The notes under the pieces: model-generated
Seen by the model: only the letters and a program-made list of their open reading frames with translations
Databases searched by the model: none
What the model was told of the DNA's origin: nothing
Made by a program: the position numbers and the translations under genes
Shown: piece after piece, positions 17,786-26,923 of the stretch
Layout of the letters: each line of letters opens with the position of its first letter
Position numbering within the stretch: position 1 is the stretch's first letter
Source of the DNA: JAXLQL01 sp046331625
GTDB lineage: Bacteria; Acidobacteriota; Terriglobia; Bryobacterales; Bryobacteraceae
Direction of reading: 5' to 3'
Assembly: GCA_046331625.1 (NCBI GenBank)
Contig: JAXLQL010000005.1
Coordinates: forward strand, 124,001 to 188,000
Length of the DNA stretch: 64,000 nt

Positions 17786-18544
17786 CTATTGCAGCATCCG
17801 GAAGGTGAACATCTGACCCATGCCCGTGCCGCTACCGATGGCGCTCAGCAACAGGATGCCGTACTCGCCGGGCTGCAGGGGCGTGGTCAAGATTACCTGA
17901 TATTGATTCGCGCCGGCCTTCTGCAACCCGAACGCGATCGCCCCTTGCGCCAGTCCGCTCTTCTTGTTCGTCGGGCCTACTTCGAACTCGCGTTTTCCCT
18001 TCTCCGATTTCATGGGGACCAGCACGAACTCGCTCACCGACACGCCCTGCGGCGTCACCAACAGGATGTCGTTCGATGCGTTGAGCAGGTTGCGGCTGTT
18101 CGGTCCGCTGACGGTGCCTTTCAGGTTCTTCTTCACGATGCCCGCGCTGACGAAATTCTTCATCAGGCCCGTGTTCTTCCAGTCCACGGTTTCATCGATT
18201 AGCTCGAACCACTCGCTGCCCTTCTTGTAGTGCGGACCGCCCGCTGTGGGAAGCGCGGCCTTGGCCGCCGGAGCGGGATTCGAAGCGGCGCCCGATGCGG
18301 CAGGAGCTTCCTTGCCCGCCATCTTGGCGAGCATCGCGGCGATGATCTTCTCCGAAGCGCCGCCGTTCTTGAGCTCGATCAGTTGGTCGGCGCCGAGAGC
18401 GTAGGTCCCCGGCTGCTGGCGAATGACGTTGAGAATGAGGTCTTCGCTCATTCCCGATTTCACGAGCTTGATGATCGCCTCGTTGTTGAGCACGTCCTGC
18501 GCGAACAGCGCCAGGCACACGGAGAGCAGCAGCAGTCGGATCAT
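17786..18544 (-). CDS. Hypothetical secreted protein with repeated helical N-domain
   Basis: 252 residues from ATG 18544, chosen because it gives a signal peptide (MIRLLLLSVCLALFAQ). Residues ~20-75 (NEAIIKLVKSGMSEDLILN ... ELKNGGASEKIIAAMLAK) form a two-unit helical motif that I recall in many Acidobacteriota secreted proteins. A Pro/Ala linker and a beta-rich C-terminal domain (VLVPMKSEKGKREFEVG, TTPLQPGEYGILLLS) follow. Unknown function. An upstream in-frame extension is repeat-derived and not used. Confidence 0.7.
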   Translation of the reverse strand: MIRLLLLSVCLALFAQDVLNNEAIIKLVKSGMSEDLILNVIRQQPGTYALGADQLIELKNGGASEKIIAAMLAKMAGKEAPAASGAASNPAPAAKAALPTAGGPHYKKGSEWFELIDETVDWKNTGLMKNFVSAGIVKKNLKGTVSGPNSRNLLNASNDILLVTPQGVSVSEFVLVPMKSEKGKREFEVGPTNKKSGLAQGAIAFGLQKAGANQYQVILTTPLQPGEYGILLLSAIGSGTGMGQMFTFRMLQ

Positions 18545-18613
18545 TCTCTCAGGATAATTCGACTGCGGGCTTTGTGTCGCGAAATCCCGGATTCGGTTGT
18601 GAGCCAACGATTG

Positions 18614-18732
18614 TGGGGCAGGCTGCAGCCTGCGCGGGACTTCAGTCCCGCTGCCGGAGCCTCGTGAACAAAGCCTCTGGCGAGTCTCAGCCCCTTGGAT
18701 CGGCGTCCCGCCGTACACGCTTCAGTCCCGCT
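18614..18732 (+). repeat. Composite palindromic repeat, copy 1
   Basis: Two-part element: part A with GCAGCCTGCGCGGGACTTCA continuing into GTCCCGCTG (18622-18652), and part B with CCCTTGGATCGGCG...CCGTAC.CGCTTCAGTCCCGCT (18691-18732). The same A-B order recurs at 36785-36893. The core GCGGGACTTCAGTCCCGC is a perfect 8-bp stem with a 2-nt loop. Confidence 0.85.
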
Positions 18733-18741
18733 AGGAAGGCG

Positions 18742-20679
18742 CTACCGGTAGAACGGCTTCCACGTGATCCATCGCGGACCATAGTGCGGCTCGGCCTGCC
18801 CATACTCGAGCGCACCCAGATCCGGCGCCTTGCCGGTGAAGCCGTCGTTGATCGTCGGCAGCGCGACGCCCGCATCGACCGCCTTTCCGCCAGCCCTCAG
18901 GCGGAAGTTCAGGTCCATGGAATGGTAAACGCGATGGCGCTGCGCCGGGTCAGCGGGGGCCAGATTCTCGAACGCGTCGAAATCCAGTTCCACTCCGTGC
19001 GCCTCCTGCCCGGTCGCCTCTCGGACCTCGGCCAGCGTCCGGAAGTACTTCCAGTCGCCCGCTTGCGGTTCATACGCATCCTTGCCCGCCACCGGAGCCA
19101 GCCACGAGTACTGCTTGTCGACGCCACGGTTCGGCCGGTACCCGTTGTAGTCGCTGCTAAAGTCCGCCGTCGCGTTCGCCCAGATCATCACGCCCCGCTT
19201 GGGCGTGTCGCGGCCCATGAACAAGTTGTTCCGGAAATGCGTGTTCGCGTACGGATCGTTCGCGGTCTGCTCGCCGATCATCGTGTTGTGATATGCGAGG
19301 ATCCCGGCCGGCTTGGCGCTGAACTTGAACGCCCCACCAGCCGGCACCTGGTAGAGCAGATTGCGATAGAAGTAGACCGGTCCGCCGAACATCGGCTGCG
19401 CGCTGTAGCCATTGTGCGCCGCGTTCACGCCGCGATTCTGGAACACGCGGATGTTGTGTGCGCCGCCGTCGGACTCGATGAAATCGTCGTTCGAAAGGTG
19501 GATGTCGTTGTTGTAGATGTCGATCGAGGAAGCGCGGCGCTCGGGATCCGAATCCGGCGGGCCGTAGGTGGAAATACAGATCGCGTCATGGAAGTATGCG
19601 ACCGCGTTATGCGCGATCACGTGCCCCGGACCATACACTTTCACCGCGAAAAAGCTCCGCAACTGATGCGAGGGATAAATCCCAGCCGTGCGCATCCCGG
19701 CTTGGTTCCATCCGATCAGCCGCATCTGGTCCTCGCGGCCGAGGAACAAGTTGTCGGCAATGTAGAAATCGCGCGAGCCGGCGTTCTCGGTCCAGACGCC
19801 GACGCCCACGTCTTCGAACCGGCAGTTGCGGACCGTCAAGGCCACCGCTCCCATCACTTCCTTCTCGCCGGCGAAGATGGCCACTTCTGTGTTCCGGAAC
19901 GTCAGGCCTTCGAAGATGTGATGCTCGGTGGCCATCACGTCGAACAGCTTGTGATTGCCAGCGCCATCGAAGATCGCCTCGCCATCTCCCGCGCCTTTGA
20001 TCGTGATCGGCCTCTCGGCCGTTCCCTTCAGCGACAATGACCACGAGCCCGTGAACGGCGCACTCAGCGGATCCACGTAGTTCAGCCGCTCCGATCGATA
20101 CAGCCCCGCGTGGACCAGAATCGTGTCGCCCGGCTGCGCCTTCTTCATCCGCACCGCGGTCCAGTCACCGGTTCCGAGGCCGTAGTAAGCCTGCTTGACT
20201 CCGATGAAGTTCGGCTCCTGCTTGGGACCCTGATGATCGGGCGGGTACACGTGCAGCACTCGTCCACCCGAATATGATTTGGGCTCCGTGCGCGTGGTCA
20301 CCGTCGTCCGCTGCGTCGCCTGGCCGTTCACGCCGTCGGGATCCTTCATCGTGAGCTCGCACTCGTAGCTGGTTCCGGGCTCGAGATTGAGGATGCTCCC
20401 CGCGAACCCATGAGGCACCGTGTACGTCATGCTTTCGCGTGTGCGGTAGACGTGCTCGCCGCCGATTCGCAGCAGCGGCAGTGCGGGCCGCCACGCGCTC
20501 GTGCCTGACTTGCGAAAACGAACTTCGACGGTGGCGTTTCGGTTTGCGTCGCCCTCGATCAGCCACTCGAATCCGAGATTCAAGAGCGTCGGATGTTCGA
20601 CATGGAAGCGTCCAGGGCTAACCGCGTTCTGGGCGGCAAGAGCGGAGGTCAACAGCAGCAAACAGGCAGCAGCGCGCAT
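18742..20679 (-). CDS. Secreted right-handed parallel beta-helix protein
   Basis: 645 residues with signal peptide MRAAACLLLLTSALAA. An Ig/fibronectin-like N-terminal domain (VEVRFRKSGTSAWRPAL ... EPGTSYECELTM) is followed by a pectate-lyase-type beta-helix with short Asn-rich rungs (LTVRNCRFEDVGVGVW, IDIYNNDIHLSNDD, VYFYRNLLYQVP, THFRNNLFMGRD). Such proteins bind or cleave polysaccharides, but no catalytic set is certain. The C-terminus has a DLGALEYG motif common in this group. It lies beside a sugar dehydrogenase and a sialidase-like gene, consistent with external glycan use. Confidence 0.82.
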   Translation of the reverse strand: MRAAACLLLLTSALAAQNAVSPGRFHVEHPTLLNLGFEWLIEGDANRNATVEVRFRKSGTSAWRPALPLLRIGGEHVYRTRESMTYTVPHGFAGSILNLEPGTSYECELTMKDPDGVNGQATQRTTVTTRTEPKSYSGGRVLHVYPPDHQGPKQEPNFIGVKQAYYGLGTGDWTAVRMKKAQPGDTILVHAGLYRSERLNYVDPLSAPFTGSWSLSLKGTAERPITIKGAGDGEAIFDGAGNHKLFDVMATEHHIFEGLTFRNTEVAIFAGEKEVMGAVALTVRNCRFEDVGVGVWTENAGSRDFYIADNLFLGREDQMRLIGWNQAGMRTAGIYPSHQLRSFFAVKVYGPGHVIAHNAVAYFHDAICISTYGPPDSDPERRASSIDIYNNDIHLSNDDFIESDGGAHNIRVFQNRGVNAAHNGYSAQPMFGGPVYFYRNLLYQVPAGGAFKFSAKPAGILAYHNTMIGEQTANDPYANTHFRNNLFMGRDTPKRGVMIWANATADFSSDYNGYRPNRGVDKQYSWLAPVAGKDAYEPQAGDWKYFRTLAEVREATGQEAHGVELDFDAFENLAPADPAQRHRVYHSMDLNFRLRAGGKAVDAGVALPTINDGFTGKAPDLGALEYGQAEPHYGPRWITWKPFYR

Positions 20680-20700
20680 TGCCGCATGATAGCGCCCGAG

Positions 20701-22842
20701 TCACTTCAACTGGCGGATCCAATCCTCGATCAGCTTGGCGCCTTCCGGGTCCACACGGTTGCTGCTGGTCGGCGGCATCTGGTTCGTGCCGCGCCGTGTG
20801 ATGCGCGAATAGATCACCGATCGCTCGGGTTCGCCCGGCGCGATCAGCAACGCGCGATCGATCCCGAGCGTGTCGTGCACCGGCTTCTCGCCGATGATTT
20901 TTCCTTCGGCGAACGGAGTCTTGTACCCGAGCAGCATGGGCGAGTTCCCTCCCCCATCGGCCACGTGACACATTGCGCAATTCACTTCGAGGTAGGTCTT
21001 GACGCGTGCGCCGATCTCCACCTTCGAGTCGAATGGATTCGGAAACGCCGCCAGTTCTTGCGGTGGCTTGGGCAGCGGCTGCTTGAACAGGCCCGCTTGC
21101 TCGATCTTGCGAAGTTGATCGCCGTGGTTCATTTGATGCGTCGTGAGCCCCAGCGCGAATCCAGCCGCGCGCGAGTGGCAGAACATGCATTCGTTGCGCG
21201 AAGGGTAGTGCCACGTCTGGGTGCGGACCCCACCGGGAGCCGCGGCATCTCGAATCCGATACGTGCGATCCATGCCGAGCGCGCCCACCAGAGTGGCGTC
21301 GGTTTCCGAGTCATTCCACACGTAGCTGTATCCCACCCAGTGGTTGTCCTGCTTCACCACGATCCGCGTTTCGATCTTCTTGCGCGAAGCCGCATTCCCT
21401 TGCTCGAGCTCGAGCCAAAACGACTTCATGGTCACCGCGCCATCGTCGAACTGCCATGCGCCGCTATCTTTGAACTCCACGGTCGCATTGCCCGGAAGGG
21501 CGAAGAATCGTTCTTTGTGCGCGCCATCTGACCAGAACGGAGCGTTGATCTCGTACGGAAACACGCCGGACGCGATGCGATGGTCCTTCATCGAAGCGAA
21601 CAATCCGGTCTGGCTCAGCTTGCGCGGAAAGGGTGGATGCGACGCGCCCTTGGGCCGGCGGGCGAGTTCGAAGATCTCGCCGCTGTTGTAGTCGAGCGCC
21701 CAGAACGATCCATCGCGCCCCAGGCCGAAGCTCGAAATCTTCACCGCCGTGTCGGCGATCTCGCGATGCTGCGCTACCTTCTCAGCTTTGTAGTCATAAC
21801 GCAGGGACCACATCTTGCCGTACTCGTAGTCGCCGTAGAGATACGCGCCACGCAACTCGGGGAACTTCGCGCCCTGGTACACGTAGCCGCCCGTGATCGA
21901 GCGGCATTCGGTGTGGTGATGCTCCACTACTGGATTCACGAACGGGCCCGGACCCGCCTTCTTGTGCGGATGGAACGAGTGCGTTCCTTCTCGCACGCTC
22001 CAGCCGTGATTGGCGCCCTTGCTCGAGAGCTCGATCATTTCCCAGAGGTCTTGCCCCACGTCGCCCACCCACGGCCGGCCCGTCACCGGATCGAAGCTGA
22101 ATCGCCACGGATTGCGGAACCCGTAAGCCCAGATCTCGGGTCGCGCGCCCGGCGTGCTGACGAACGGGTTGTCTTTCGGGATCGAGTACGCGCGGCCCGG
22201 TTCCGGATGATCCACGTCGAGCCGCATCATCACCGAGAGCAGATCATCCACTCCTTGCCCGGTGGCCTTCAGATCGGACCCGCCCGTGCTGTCGCCAGTA
22301 GCAATGTAGAGGTATCCATCGGGACCGATGATCGCCTCGCCCCCGTTGTGCCCGCCTCCGGGCCATTCGACGATAACCGTTTGGGAATCGGCGCGTGCCC
22401 GCGGAAGACTCGCCGCGCGGTCCACCGCCCAACGCGAGACTTGGCTTACCTTCGCTTCCCGCTTGTCTTTCGGATCGTCATGGCTGAACGTGAAGATCTG
22501 TCCGTTGCTCGTGTACTTCGGGTGAAACGAGAAGGCGCTCAATCCGCGATTGATGTCGAGCACCAACTGCTTGGAACCCACCGGATCCGACGGCAGGAAC
22601 GAGTAGATGCGCCCGCCGTACTCGCCCACCCATACGCGCTCTGACCCGGGTTCCTGCGCAATGAAGATCGGCTCTTTGAACGTCACCGGAGCAAACGCGC
22701 GCACCAGTTGATACGGCGGCGGGGGGTCGGGCGAGCCCACCACTCGAGACGTGGTCCACTTCACGCGTTCCGCCGAAGCCAGAGCCACCACAAGGAAACA
22801 AGTCAATCGCGCCAGCACCCAAACATCATATCCGCATCGCAT
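20701..22842 (-). CDS. Secreted PQQ-type sugar dehydrogenase fused to haem-c domain
   Basis: About 713 residues from ATG 22842. The signal peptide (ARLTCFLVVALASA) is preceded by a short variable lead. The N-terminal half is a glucose/sorbosone-dehydrogenase beta-propeller (GGGHNGGEAIIGPDGYLYIA, WAYGFRNPWRFSFDP, VGDVGQDLWEMIE, YGDYEYGKMWSL). The C-terminal half holds two CXXCH sites (CMFCH, CAMCH), the second in a cytochrome-like domain with NQMPP as a possible Met ligand. Likely oxidises sugars in the periplasm and passes electrons on. A 13-bp tandem duplication overlaps the start region, so the exact start is uncertain. Confidence 0.82.
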   Translation of the reverse strand: MRCGYDVWVLARLTCFLVVALASAERVKWTTSRVVGSPDPPPPYQLVRAFAPVTFKEPIFIAQEPGSERVWVGEYGGRIYSFLPSDPVGSKQLVLDINRGLSAFSFHPKYTSNGQIFTFSHDDPKDKREAKVSQVSRWAVDRAASLPRARADSQTVIVEWPGGGHNGGEAIIGPDGYLYIATGDSTGGSDLKATGQGVDDLLSVMMRLDVDHPEPGRAYSIPKDNPFVSTPGARPEIWAYGFRNPWRFSFDPVTGRPWVGDVGQDLWEMIELSSKGANHGWSVREGTHSFHPHKKAGPGPFVNPVVEHHHTECRSITGGYVYQGAKFPELRGAYLYGDYEYGKMWSLRYDYKAEKVAQHREIADTAVKISSFGLGRDGSFWALDYNSGEIFELARRPKGASHPPFPRKLSQTGLFASMKDHRIASGVFPYEINAPFWSDGAHKERFFALPGNATVEFKDSGAWQFDDGAVTMKSFWLELEQGNAASRKKIETRIVVKQDNHWVGYSYVWNDSETDATLVGALGMDRTYRIRDAAAPGGVRTQTWHYPSRNECMFCHSRAAGFALGLTTHQMNHGDQLRKIEQAGLFKQPLPKPPQELAAFPNPFDSKVEIGARVKTYLEVNCAMCHVADGGGNSPMLLGYKTPFAEGKIIGEKPVHDTLGIDRALLIAPGEPERSVIYSRITRRGTNQMPPTSSNRVDPEGAKLIEDWIRQLK

Positions 22843-22852
22843 ATCCGCATCG
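22827..22852. repeat. 13-bp tandem duplication at the dehydrogenase start
   Basis: CATATCCGCATCG occurs twice head to tail (22827-22839 and 22840-22852). The unit is not a multiple of three, so copy-number change would shift the frame of upstream start candidates of the minus-strand dehydrogenase. It sits in the 48-bp gap plus the first codons between divergent genes. Confidence 0.8.
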
Positions 22853-22890
22853 CGAGACGAGAGCGTGCGGTAACCGTCTAACATAAGAAG

Positions 22891-23964
22891 ATGCTTCCTC
22901 TGGCGCTTCTTCTGGCGTTGAAGATCACGCCCCCTCGGACGGACATGCAGTACGTCCAACCGCAGGTCGCCTCTACCGGCGACCGGATCGGGATGGTGTT
23001 CGGGTCGGGCAACGACATCCTCTACACGCATTCCGACAACGACGGCGAGACATTCACGCGCCCGGTCCGCATTCGCACCGGAGGTAAGTTGTCGCTCGGG
23101 CGTCATCGGGGCCCGCGTTTGGTCTACCAATCGGGCTACATCGGGATTTCCGCCGTGGTGGGCCAGAAGGGCGGCGGCGCCGATGGAGACCTGCTCATGT
23201 GGCGCAGTGACGACAACGGCCGTACATGGAAAGACCCGGTTCGTGTCAATTCGGTGGAAGGGTCGGCGCGCGAAGGTTTGCACGCCATGGCATCGGGAAA
23301 TGGCTGGGTAGTGGCCGTATGGCTCGACCTGCGCGCGAAAGGCACTCGACTCTACGGCGCTCTCTCCACCGATGGCGGCGACACGTGGGGCAAGAATTTC
23401 CTCGTCTACGAATCGCCCTCGGGGACCATTTGCCAGTGCTGCCATCCTTCGGTGACGATCGGACCCGGTGGGGTGATCTACGTGATGTTCCGGAACGCGC
23501 TGGATGGCTCGCGAGACATGTACGTTCTGACCTCGCGTGACCGCGGCGAAACCTGGACGCCAGCCTACAAGATGGGCAAGCAAACGTGGAAGCTCGAAGC
23601 CTGTCCGATGGACGGCGGCGGCTTCGCGATCTCTTCAGACAATCGCCTGTACACCACTTGGCGGCGGGAGAAGACAGTCTTCGTCGCACGGCCCGATAGC
23701 CAGGAAACCGAAATGGGTGCGGGCAAGGATCCTTCGATCGCAACCGGAGTCAATCAAAGCGTGTATGTGGTGTGGTCCGATACCGATGGCATCAAGTACC
23801 GCAGTACCTTGCGCGATAGCATTCAGACCTTGTCTCCCGTGGGGACGCATCCGCAGGTGATCTTCACCGGTCGCCGCGTGCTCGCCTTCTGGGAGCAGGA
23901 AGGCGGCATCGCTATGGGAATCGTGGAGCAACCCGCTCCCCTGCTGTCAGGGCCGTCTCGGTAG
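22891..23964 (+). CDS. Secreted sialidase-like BNR/Asp-box beta-propeller
   Basis: 357 residues with a short hydrophobic N-terminus (MLPLALLLALK). Four Asp-box motifs (S-x-D-x-G-x-T-W type) are visible: HSDNDGETF, RSDDNGRTW, STDGGDTW and SRDRGETW. This is the fold of exo-alpha-sialidases and other BNR proteins. The arginine triad of true sialidases is not certain, so a carbohydrate-binding or unrelated propeller function is possible. CQCCHPSV is an unusual Cys cluster. Its 3' end overlaps the convergent HlyD-type gene by 53 bp. Confidence 0.75.
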   Translation: MLPLALLLALKITPPRTDMQYVQPQVASTGDRIGMVFGSGNDILYTHSDNDGETFTRPVRIRTGGKLSLGRHRGPRLVYQSGYIGISAVVGQKGGGADGDLLMWRSDDNGRTWKDPVRVNSVEGSAREGLHAMASGNGWVVAVWLDLRAKGTRLYGALSTDGGDTWGKNFLVYESPSGTICQCCHPSVTIGPGGVIYVMFRNALDGSRDMYVLTSRDRGETWTPAYKMGKQTWKLEACPMDGGGFAISSDNRLYTTWRREKTVFVARPDSQETEMGAGKDPSIATGVNQSVYVVWSDTDGIKYRSTLRDSIQTLSPVGTHPQVIFTGRRVLAFWEQEGGIAMGIVEQPAPLLSGPSR

Positions 23965-25120
23965 GAAGCGCAACTGCTTCGCCGGGCTGGAGTCCACCGG
24001 TTACCTCGGTCATCGTGACGCTCGAAGTGCCGAGCGTCACCGGGCGCCATTGCACGGTTTCTCCCGTCAGCAGCAGCACGCCGATCTTTTCGCCTTCGCG
24101 CCGGATGGCCGCCTTGGGCACAGTGAGTGCGTTCTGCACCACCTTCGACTCGATCGATGCGTTCACGTTCGCACCCGGAGGGAGCACCCCATCGCCGTTG
24201 TCCACGCGGCACACTACCTCACCAACTTGCCGAGTGCCGAGCGCGGAGATCTGCGTGGGCATGGTTTCCACCTTCGCTGGCCATTGGCGGCCGGGCAGAG
24301 CATCCCAAGTCAATTGCACCGGCATGCCGACGCCGATGCGGCCGAGTTCGGGCTCGTCCACGTAAACCACCGCCTTCAGCATTTCGGTGCGGCCCACTTG
24401 CGCGATCTCATCGCCGGGACGCACGAACGCTCCGGCCTTGACGGCCACGCTGTAGATCACGCCGCTGATGGGGCTGCGGACCGCGGACTGCTCCATGCGC
24501 GAGCGCGCCAGTTCGAGCGAAGTCCTCGCATCGCGCAGCCGAGCCTCGATTGCACCGCGCCCGGCGGGGACCAGCGCCTTGCGCTTCAGCTCGAGCGCGG
24601 CCAACTCCGCTTCGATCTGCCGGGCGCGCTCGCGGGCCTGCGTGAGTTCCTGCTTGGTAGCCGCGTTCTTCTCCACCAACCGTTCCAGCACGGGTACTTC
24701 CTTGCGAGCGGTGTCGAGCTCGAGCGTGGCTTTCTGCCGGGCAGTCTCGATCTCGGCGATGGCGGCCGGATTGCCCCCCGCATCGAACAGCTTCAACTCG
24801 GTTTCCGCTTGTGCGATGCGAGCTTCGGCCGAAGCAATCTCGCTCTGCGCCTCGCGCGCTTCCACCTCGGCCAGCATCTGCCCGGGCGTCACATGCTGTC
24901 CGCGTTCCGCCTTCACTCGCACCAGCACGCCTTCCCGCGATGCGCGCACGATCGCGAACTCACGCGGCTCGAGCTTGGCATTGGTGGTCAGATTGCTGAC
25001 CAGCGTTTGCCGCGACGCGCGAGCGAAATTGACTTCCCGGGGCGGCGCCGGCCGCAGCATCACCCAAGCCACGAAACCAGCCAAGCCCAGCAGGAAAACG
25101 AGAGCAACGAGCTTCTTCAA
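23912..25120 (-). CDS. HlyD/RND-type periplasmic adaptor subunit
   Basis: 402-residue membrane fusion protein. One N-terminal membrane anchor (KKLVALVFLLGLAGFVAWVM), a lipoyl half (EGVLVRVKAERGQHVTPGQ), a long alpha-hairpin coiled coil (about 90-205), the second lipoyl half (SPISGVIYSVAVKAGAFVRP) and beta-barrel/proximal domains. It links an inner-membrane pump to an outer-membrane channel. No pump gene is adjacent. Overlaps the convergent sialidase-like gene by 53 bp. ABC (MacA-like) or RND partnership cannot be told apart here. Confidence 0.85.
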   Translation of the reverse strand: MKKLVALVFLLGLAGFVAWVMLRPAPPREVNFARASRQTLVSNLTTNAKLEPREFAIVRASREGVLVRVKAERGQHVTPGQMLAEVEAREAQSEIASAEARIAQAETELKLFDAGGNPAAIAEIETARQKATLELDTARKEVPVLERLVEKNAATKQELTQARERARQIEAELAALELKRKALVPAGRGAIEARLRDARTSLELARSRMEQSAVRSPISGVIYSVAVKAGAFVRPGDEIAQVGRTEMLKAVVYVDEPELGRIGVGMPVQLTWDALPGRQWPAKVETMPTQISALGTRQVGEVVCRVDNGDGVLPPGANVNASIESKVVQNALTVPKAAIRREGEKIGVLLLTGETVQWRPVTLGTSSVTMTEVTGGLQPGEAVALPTETALTAGERVAPRFP

Positions 25121-25133
25121 TTCTTTCAGTATC

Positions 25134-25844
25134 CTATGTCAGCCCCAACTCTGACTTCGCCCGGGCGATCGCTTCCCCCTCCACCAGCACGCCTTCGCGG
25201 AGGTAGCGGTCTTTCGCGTAGCTGAAGCGAAGCACCACCGCGAAGCGCGGCGAGTACTCCCGCGCCAGCCTCGTCAACAGCCCATCGCCTGCCGGTAGGA
25301 ATTCCAATCCGTCGAGCTTTGCGCAGCGCAGGCATGTGACCACACCGCCATTGACCTTGGCGGGCTTCCCTTCGGCCTGCCACTGGCGGCACCGCGCGCA
25401 CTTGGCCTCGCCGCGCAACCAGAACACGCGATCGGGCTCGTGTTCGGGCGCCGGGGGCGGATCGTCACTGACGTACGTCATCCGGTACATCGATTCCACG
25501 ATGCGATCGCCGGTGTCGGTGAATCTGAGGAATCGCTCACCGGTACGGTTGCGGAAATGATAGCTGGATAGTTCGCGATGGAGTCCGCGCGATTCGCCCC
25601 ACAGGTGGAAGTAGCGCATCACGTCGGCCCACAGTTGCGGATTCGCGGAAATGGCCTGTTCGAGATGCGGCAGCAAGCCGCGCTTCCACTGCGTGATGTG
25701 TGACCACCTGACGGCGCCGACGGCCAGCAGCAGATCGAGCGTCGAGACTTTGCCATGCTCGGCAAGCAGCCGCTCGGCGTGGCGGATGACGCGTTGCTCG
25801 AGGGGAAAATCTTCGAATGAATTCGGTTCGCCTATAATCGTCAC
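25134..25844 (-). CDS. Hypothetical protein with zinc-ribbon and DUF2293-like C-terminus
   Basis: 236 residues from GTG 25844. The N-terminal half is helical (FPLEQRVIRHAERLLAEHG). Then come CARC and CLRC pairs (zinc ribbon) and the segment KLDGLEFLPAGDGLLTRLAR followed by FAVVLRFSYAKDRYLREG. This last part resembles the N-terminal region of DUF2293 proteins (recall, not verified). Function unknown. The start lies only 3 bp from the divergent cyclase ATG, so a downstream start is possible. Confidence 0.65.
   Translation of the reverse strand: MTIIGEPNSFEDFPLEQRVIRHAERLLAEHGKVSTLDLLLAVGAVRWSHITQWKRGLLPHLEQAISANPQLWADVMRYFHLWGESRGLHRELSSYHFRNRTGERFLRFTDTGDRIVESMYRMTYVSDDPPPAPEHEPDRVFWLRGEAKCARCRQWQAEGKPAKVNGGVVTCLRCAKLDGLEFLPAGDGLLTRLAREYSPRFAVVLRFSYAKDRYLREGVLVEGEAIARAKSELGLT
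25833..25838 (+). promoter_or_regulatory. Consensus -10 box close to cyclase start
   Basis: A perfect TATAAT ends 9 bp before the cyclase ATG (25848), which would give an almost leaderless mRNA. Its mirror image CATAAT (25845-25850, minus strand) faces it. No good -35 is visible at 16-18 bp. Confidence 0.35.
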
Positions 25845-25847
25845 ATT

Positions 25848-26822
25848 ATGAAGCCTGCCGTACCCCTGTTGCTAGCCGCTGTGGTCCTGGTCACCGCCTC
25901 GGCGCAGAATCGACCCGCCGTCACCAAGGCCACCGTCGACAAATGGATGAAGGAATTGTCGAACTGGGGCCGCTGGGGAAAAGACGACCAGTTGGGCGCC
26001 ATGAACCACGTCACCCCCGCCAAGCGCAAGCAGGCGGTGGCGCTCGTGCGCGATGGCGTCTCGGTCTCGCTCGCTCACGATGCCGAGACAGACAAGGCTC
26101 CCGACAATCCGTCGCCATTCAGCCACGCCATGAAAGCTACCGGCAAGACTCCGATGGGGCAGTTCGTGGTGGACGAATACTCGGTGTCGTATCACGGGCT
26201 GGCGCACAGCCACATGGACGCGCTCTGCCACATGTTCTATGAAGGCAAGATGTTCAATGGGTTCGCGCAGACTGAGGTGGGCGAGAAAGGCGCCAACAAG
26301 CTGAGCATCCTGAATCTCAAGAACGGCATCTTCACGCGCGGCATCCTGATGGACATTCCGCGGCTCAAGGGCGTGGAATGGCTGGAGCCCGGCACGCCGA
26401 TCTATCCGGAAGATCTCGAGGCTTGGGAGAAGAAGGCGGGCGTGACTGTCGGCGCGGGCGACGTGCTGCTGATCCGCACGGGACGCTGGGCTCGCCGCGC
26501 GGCGAAGGGTCCGTGGGACGCGGGCAAGAGCGCGGCTGGCCTGCATGCTTCCTGTGCGCCGTGGGCGCGTAAGCGCGAGATCGCCGTCATCGGCAGCGAG
26601 TCCGCGAGTGATGTTGCGCCGTCAGGAGTGGAAGGAGTCACGCAGCCGATCCATCAGCTCATGCTGATCTCGATGGGCGTGGCCATCTTCGACAACATGG
26701 ACCTCGACGCCGTGGCGAAGACCGCAGCCGAGAGAAAACGCTGGGAGTTTCTGGTGACCGCGGGACCGCTGGCGATCAAGGGCGGGACGGGGTCGCCGCT
26801 CAACCCGATCGCGACGTTCTGA
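25848..26822 (+). CDS. Secreted cyclase/kynurenine formamidase-like hydrolase
   Basis: 324 residues of the cyclase family (PF04199-like), with signal peptide MKPAVPLLLAAVVLVTASA. The metal-binding motif HSHMDALCH (120-128) matches the family's HxGTHxDxPxH with Ser for Gly. Later conserved parts: DIPRLKGVEWL, AGDVLLIRTGRW, GSESASDVAPSG and HQLMLISMGVAIFDNMDL. Such enzymes hydrolyse cyclic imides, amides or formyl-kynurenine; the exported form probably acts on an environmental substrate. Single gene, divergent from 25134-25844. Confidence 0.85.
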   Translation: MKPAVPLLLAAVVLVTASAQNRPAVTKATVDKWMKELSNWGRWGKDDQLGAMNHVTPAKRKQAVALVRDGVSVSLAHDAETDKAPDNPSPFSHAMKATGKTPMGQFVVDEYSVSYHGLAHSHMDALCHMFYEGKMFNGFAQTEVGEKGANKLSILNLKNGIFTRGILMDIPRLKGVEWLEPGTPIYPEDLEAWEKKAGVTVGAGDVLLIRTGRWARRAAKGPWDAGKSAAGLHASCAPWARKREIAVIGSESASDVAPSGVEGVTQPIHQLMLISMGVAIFDNMDLDAVAKTAAERKRWEFLVTAGPLAIKGGTGSPLNPIATF

Positions 26823-26923
26823 CCAGACTCAGAAGCGCACAGGCCGCGAAGGCGCGGCAGCAAAGCAGGAGGACCACGCCGGGAGCGGAGCGCTGGAGCA
26901 GGTCCGTTGTGCGCGCGTGTTCT

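Noticed and set aside
18545..18718. N-terminal extension of the 17786-18544 gene
   Set aside because: The added residues are the translation of the palindromic repeat (GTEVPRRLQPAP), and ATG 18544 gives a signal peptide.
22843..23583. Upstream in-frame extension of the sugar dehydrogenase to 960 residues
   Set aside because: It is antisense to the sialidase-like gene, which has clear Asp-box motifs, and reads as low-complexity His/Arg-rich peptide.
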